DNA from: Zonotrichia leucophrys gambelii
Lineage: Eukaryota > Chordata > Aves > Passeriformes > Passerellidae
Length of the DNA stretch: 64,000 nt
Direction: 5' to 3'
Assembly (NCBI RefSeq): GCF_028769735.1
Contig: NC_088171.1
Location: 65,710,216-65,774,215, forward strand
This document shows, one piece after another, positions 59,756 through 64,000 of the stretch. The position numbers were made by a program, and so were the translations under genes. The notes below the pieces were generated by a model that saw nothing but the letters and a program-made list of their open reading frames with translations, was not told where the DNA came from and ran no database searches. Within the stretch, counting starts at the first letter, position 1, and each line of letters starts with the position of its first letter.

Positions 59756-61318
59756 AATTGCAAATTCTGTCTATAACCTGATTAAAAAAACTTTCTGTGA
59801 GGCAATGTAAGATGTAATGCTAAACAGCATTCCCTGAAACTAAGCTTCTCAGAAAACAAGAAAATCTGTTCTTTGGGAGAGTATGTGTCTTTTAAATAAG
59901 CACAACTTACTTTTTAAGAATGAAAAAAAAATAAAAATCAGCTGTGAATGAGCCATTGTGGGGCACTAGAAATAGCATTTGGACATTGCTCTTCCTGGGA
60001 TGAGGGCTCTGGATGGGCACAGAGATGACTTACCTTGGAGCAGCTCTCGTGCTCTCAGCTCCTGCTGTCCCTGGCTCCTGCTGGGGACACAGCCCAGGTG
60101 TCACAGATGTTCCTGCAGAGGCCCCAGGCAGGCAGGCAGGGAGCAGGGTGGCAGGGGAACATCCCTGCTGTGTCCAGGGGCAGATCCAGAGGGTACCCAT
60201 CTGTTCTGCAGAGGCAGGCACCCCACCCCATGCAGGGTGCAAAATCAAAGTAGCTGCTTGCTTCTGGCAGTTACTCTTAAAGCTGAGACTTTGGCACATC
60301 ATTGCTTTGCGCCTTACACAACTTCCTCCAGAGTCAATAATCAGAAGATTCAGATATTTTTGAATCCTTCCCTCTAGATTGATTTCCCTTTTTGTATCCC
60401 CATCACTCACGGTAAAAGCTCATCTTGAAAGCAACTTTAAATTACAAATTAAAAAACCCCAAAATCAAATTATCAAATGCACAAAAAAAAATAGCAAAAC
60501 AAAAAGACTCACTACCCACCACTACTTTGAGACATAGCAATCTAGTTTTATACTCTCTGCAGCCCCTTAAGCACTTCATAAATCAGCTCCTGCAATGCCA
60601 TCTCTAAAAGCAGTACTTTCAGCCTCCATGGGAAGACCCACAGATTTATTAATGAATGTTCTCAGACAGATTATTTAAGAAAATATAAAGCAAATTAAAC
60701 TTTTTTCCTTTAAAATAAGCGATAAAAAGCTTACACTGCAGTTTGTCAAAATAGCAACTCCAAGAGATAATCACTAATCATGATGAATTAGACTTCCTTA
60801 AAAATTAAGGACATGGGGCAAAAGCAGGAATAACTAGCAGCTAAAAAAAAAAAATCAAAAAAACCCCAACTATAAAAACATTTACATCATGTTGACTAAG
60901 CATATTTTTCCCAAATTGCTTTCTCTTGTGAGCTGGCTTAACCTGATGAAATGTATCAATGTTGTTCTCATTTCTGCAACCAATTTGTTTTCTAAACTCC
61001 ATACAGTCAGTTGCATAAACAAATCCTTATTATAACCACAGAAGCAGCTGCCTCAGCTTCTGCTGTAACCAGCCATTTACAGATGATGGCAAATGTGCTC
61101 AGGCATGTTTTTTCCCACATGCTAAAGTTTAGCTGTAAGAAACAGAGGCCATAGGTTATAAAGTTGTGTGTGGAAACAACAGAGAAATGAAGGTATTGCT
61201 CACAACACACTTCAGTCTGGTGATCACACAGGTACCAGTGAGGGGGTTTTTCTATCTATAAATCACAATTCAGACAATTGTAGGGACACACCACTGTGGT
61301 CTACAGGAAGGTACATCA
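59756..61318. other. Intergenic DNA with a GC-rich patch
   Basis: A GC-rich patch at about 59.99-60.25 kb, with GGCA repeats near 60125-60140, is open in several overlapping frames on both strands. The translations are low in family-like content and look compositional. The remainder is AT-rich with A-runs. Confidence 0.55.
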
Positions 61319-61343
61319 TTTATTTACTATTTTTAGCTTTATT
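61319..61343 (-). terminator. Minus-strand poly(A) site with two AATAAA signals
   Basis: Read on the minus strand, AATAAA occurs at 61343-61338 and again at 61324-61319. Two UGUA elements (TGTACAG, TGTACAC) lie just upstream. A GU-rich stretch (GTGGTGTGTCC) follows about 25-30 nt downstream. This is the full arrangement of a vertebrate cleavage and polyadenylation site. Confidence 0.55.
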
Positions 61344-64000
61344 TTTATGTGTACATCTGTACATTTCAACCAGATTCACAAAATGTAAAATTTGTGTTGT
61401 CAGAGTATTTCATACAGAGGTTGACACATAGCTTCATGATTACTTAGAAGAACATGCAATAAGCTACAGAAAGTTTGTGAAAATATTTTAATAGAAAATT
61501 TTAGTTAAACAAATGAGCACAAGAAATCATGTTTACCTTGCAAGTTCTGTTTATAAGCTGCTATGAGACATTTCCTACTACCAAAAATAAAATAAATATA
61601 AGTAATTGCCGAAAGATTCTTTAAATCTTACAATTGGACAACTGTTCCACTGTGTCTGCATTCTAAAGAATGGAAGTGGAAATTGTGCAGGAGAATGTTT
61701 TACTTTAAATAGTGTCCAACTGTTATTGCTGTTTTTCAGAGAACCTGAAAGCATGCAATGAAAACTTCAAACTAAATAAACAGCTGAATGTACATATTTA
61801 GGTTGTTAACACAATTAAAATGCAAAAGATAACTACAAAAGTTTCTCAAAATGTTGTGGTTTGTTTGTTTTAGGGGTTTTTTAAATATGTACATAGAGAA
61901 CTGTACACAAACAGGGAAATAAAAAAGTTGCTTAAAAATGAAATAGAGTAGTATACAGTATTTACAACTTAAATGCCATCCCTTTTTTAACTGGGGCTAA
62001 ACTATTACATGAGCATGCAGTACATCCACTCAAACAAGTACCTTTTGCACACTATAACAGAGTCCTGTACAAAGCATAAGTCAACTAAATGTTAAGTCAC
62101 TCTTCTCCATCACAGTTGTTGCTATCTTTGAGCTTCATAACTTTGCCTAGTTCACAACACTTTGGCTTAGGTAACTTCACAAAGTGAAGCTATGAACATC
62201 TATTTCTAATACAAGTTTGAAGAATGCATTCTGTCAACAAGACAGTTTATGGTGAGACACCAACAGTGTTCTGTTGTTTAAGTAATGCTTGGTGAAAAGC
62301 TGTACTGAAGGAGCACAAGTCTATCAGTGGACTAATGGATATTTTTTACCTTTATAATTTTTAAAGATTTTTAAATTCCTGTTTTCCTCTCCTCCTATTT
62401 GTTCAGCCAAATCCGAATGATTATAGTACTTGTATTTGTAAAGCTTATAGTACAACTGTTAAAGTTAAGAATACAGATGCTAAATATTTTTCTAACTGTA
62501 AAATAGGTATTTATTCTTAGTGGCTTCTGTAAGTACTTATGAAGAATTATGTGCTATTCTATATATTGTCACAGTCAAAAGTTTAGTTCTATAGATACCT
62601 GATTATCCTCTAAAACACCCAAAATATTAAGGACCTTCAGAACTCCATTATCTGTATAAAATTTAGGCACATTTCAAACAAGCAAAACGTCTAGCCAAGT
62701 AATGTTAAAAGGTTTTAGATTTTTAGCTCCCATATACCTTATATTGGTGGATAATCCAAAATGGATTTTACAGTGTTCATACTAAATTTCTCAAGTAAGC
62801 CTAGAGAGTTAGGTCTCAAACCAAAAGGAATGCCATTTGTATCAAACAAGTATTGTTAATTTCACTGAAAATATTTCACTCTTCAGTATTTACTTTGCCT
62901 TAGAGTTGGTGTTTTGGTCCACAGATGAAGCACAAAAGGACATATTGTCCATTCCCTTCAACAGCTATCAAATCCTGCTAGGATTCATGCAGTAGCTTCC
63001 TAAAGTCTTCAGTAACTACAAGATGAACAATCAGAAGTGAAAAAATGCATGTTCCTGAAAGAAAATATTTCTTTAGATCATTATTTTAGAGAGCAATTGT
63101 TTTTATACCTGCTACACTGGGAGAACACCCCAAGCAGTAATACATCTTCACAGGCTTTGAGATGTCCTTGTGATTACATTTATAATTAATGCACAGCCTG
63201 AATTTCATGTCTAACTTCAGGCACAGTTGTGGGAAACAGCAGAAACAGCATGCTTCAGGATACAATCTATCACAATTTTAGGATATCAAATGTATGCACT
63301 CAGGTTGAATTCTATTTTCTGTGATAACTTCATTTCCCCAAAATTATGTGCAGCTTCCTACACCAGTTAATGAACCCAGATGAAGATTTCACTGCTGTAA
63401 CAGAGAATACTTTTCCCACTGACTTTAAAGGTTGTGAAGGTGGTGACCAATGTCTCCACCAAATATCTGACCACTAGGCCAAGATAAATGTTCAGCTCTG
63501 TTAAATTCATCTTTACTCAAAGAACATTTATTACTTCAGCTGAGGATTAGAACAGTCTTTCCACCTGAGGCTGCTCCCAATCTAAAGACCAAAAAAAAGT
63601 TATAATTCAAAAGGTATCTCATCAATATGCTGGTGCACCGGTATGTTAAATTTTGGTAACTCCGAAAAAAGGTTCTGCTTTAGCATTTTTGTGTATGTAA
63701 TACCCCATCATAATTTATGAACAACATTCAGAATTTCATTTTGTCTCAAATTACATGGGATTAGATTGGTTATTAGGATGACAACTGTGAGCTATCTCCA
63801 TGTTTTTTCCCCTTAACTGAAATACCCATATGATAAAAACCCTATTTCTAGAAACAGAAGAGCAACTGAAAAGCATCTCAGGTTCACAATTGCATTTCTG
63901 GGCCTTATTAGAGCCACAGACTTTCTGGGGAGGGAGGCTAACTGATTAACCCACAATTCACTACACCAAGCAATACTATTGTGTCTGTTCATCTGGAATT
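61344..64000 (-). other. Putative 3' UTR of a minus-strand gene (coding part outside window)
   Basis: 2.7 kb of AT-rich sequence with no ATG-started open frame of 60 codons beyond 61.43 kb on either strand and no recognisable transposon. It ends on the minus strand in a well-formed poly(A) site. Two Pumilio-type elements are present on the minus strand, TGTACATA (61893-61886) and TGTAAATA (61966-61959). In human, TMEM170B lies tail-to-tail with ADTRP and has a long 3' UTR, so its orthologue is the obvious candidate. That assignment is inference from gene order, not from coding sequence. Confidence 0.35.

Noticed and set aside
61740..61801. Possible ADTRP last exon: acceptor TTTTTCAG then an in-phase frame of about 20 codons ending TAG
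   Set aside because: It gives no Gly-Asp match to human ADTRP, would need a 38-kb last intron, and lies in the probable minus-strand 3' UTR. The 29507 exon fits better.

Overview
The window is vertebrate nuclear DNA, most probably from a songbird (passerine). Coding sequence is sparse and split by canonical GT-AG introns. Two fragments match the 3' part of avian CR1 LINEs, and one solo LTR belongs to an endogenous-retrovirus family that I recognise as abundant in passerine genomes. I see no operons, no CRISPR array, no rRNA or tRNA gene, and no bacterial or viral coding region.

From 1 to about 29.6 kb the window holds one complete protein-coding gene on the + strand. It is an orthologue of ADTRP (androgen-dependent TFPI-regulating protein; AIG1/ADTRP family of membrane threonine hydrolases). 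Six coding exons (295-447, 7719-7853, 9271-9372, 19784-19899, 23599-23750, 29507-29550) join in frame into 702 nt, giving 233 residues against about 230 in human. The family's catalytic pair falls at Thr47 and His131, the same numbers as in human ADTRP. The last exon is a 44-nt coding piece, followed by a short 3' UTR with AATAAA at 29610.

From 29.6 to 64 kb I find no convincing coding exon. The main landmarks are: a CpG island at about 33.7-34.4 kb whose left edge is a GC-rich, internally deleted CR1 and which carries a near-ideal CTCF motif and an 18-bp perfect palindrome; a second CR1 fragment at 42.9 kb; a minus-strand solo LTR at 54.0-54.4 kb; a diverged 209-bp tandem duplication at 59.3-59.75 kb; and several short duplications and microsatellites.

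At the right end (61.3-64 kb) the sequence is AT-rich and has no long open frame. It reads on the minus strand like a 3' UTR ending in a well-formed poly(A) site at about 61.3 kb. In human, TMEM170B lies tail-to-tail with ADTRP, so this may be the 3' UTR of a TMEM170B orthologue whose coding part is outside the window. That link is inference.

No novel multi-gene system is visible. The points most worth following are the small terminal exon of ADTRP, the orphan CpG island with its CTCF site, and the minus-strand poly(A) site.
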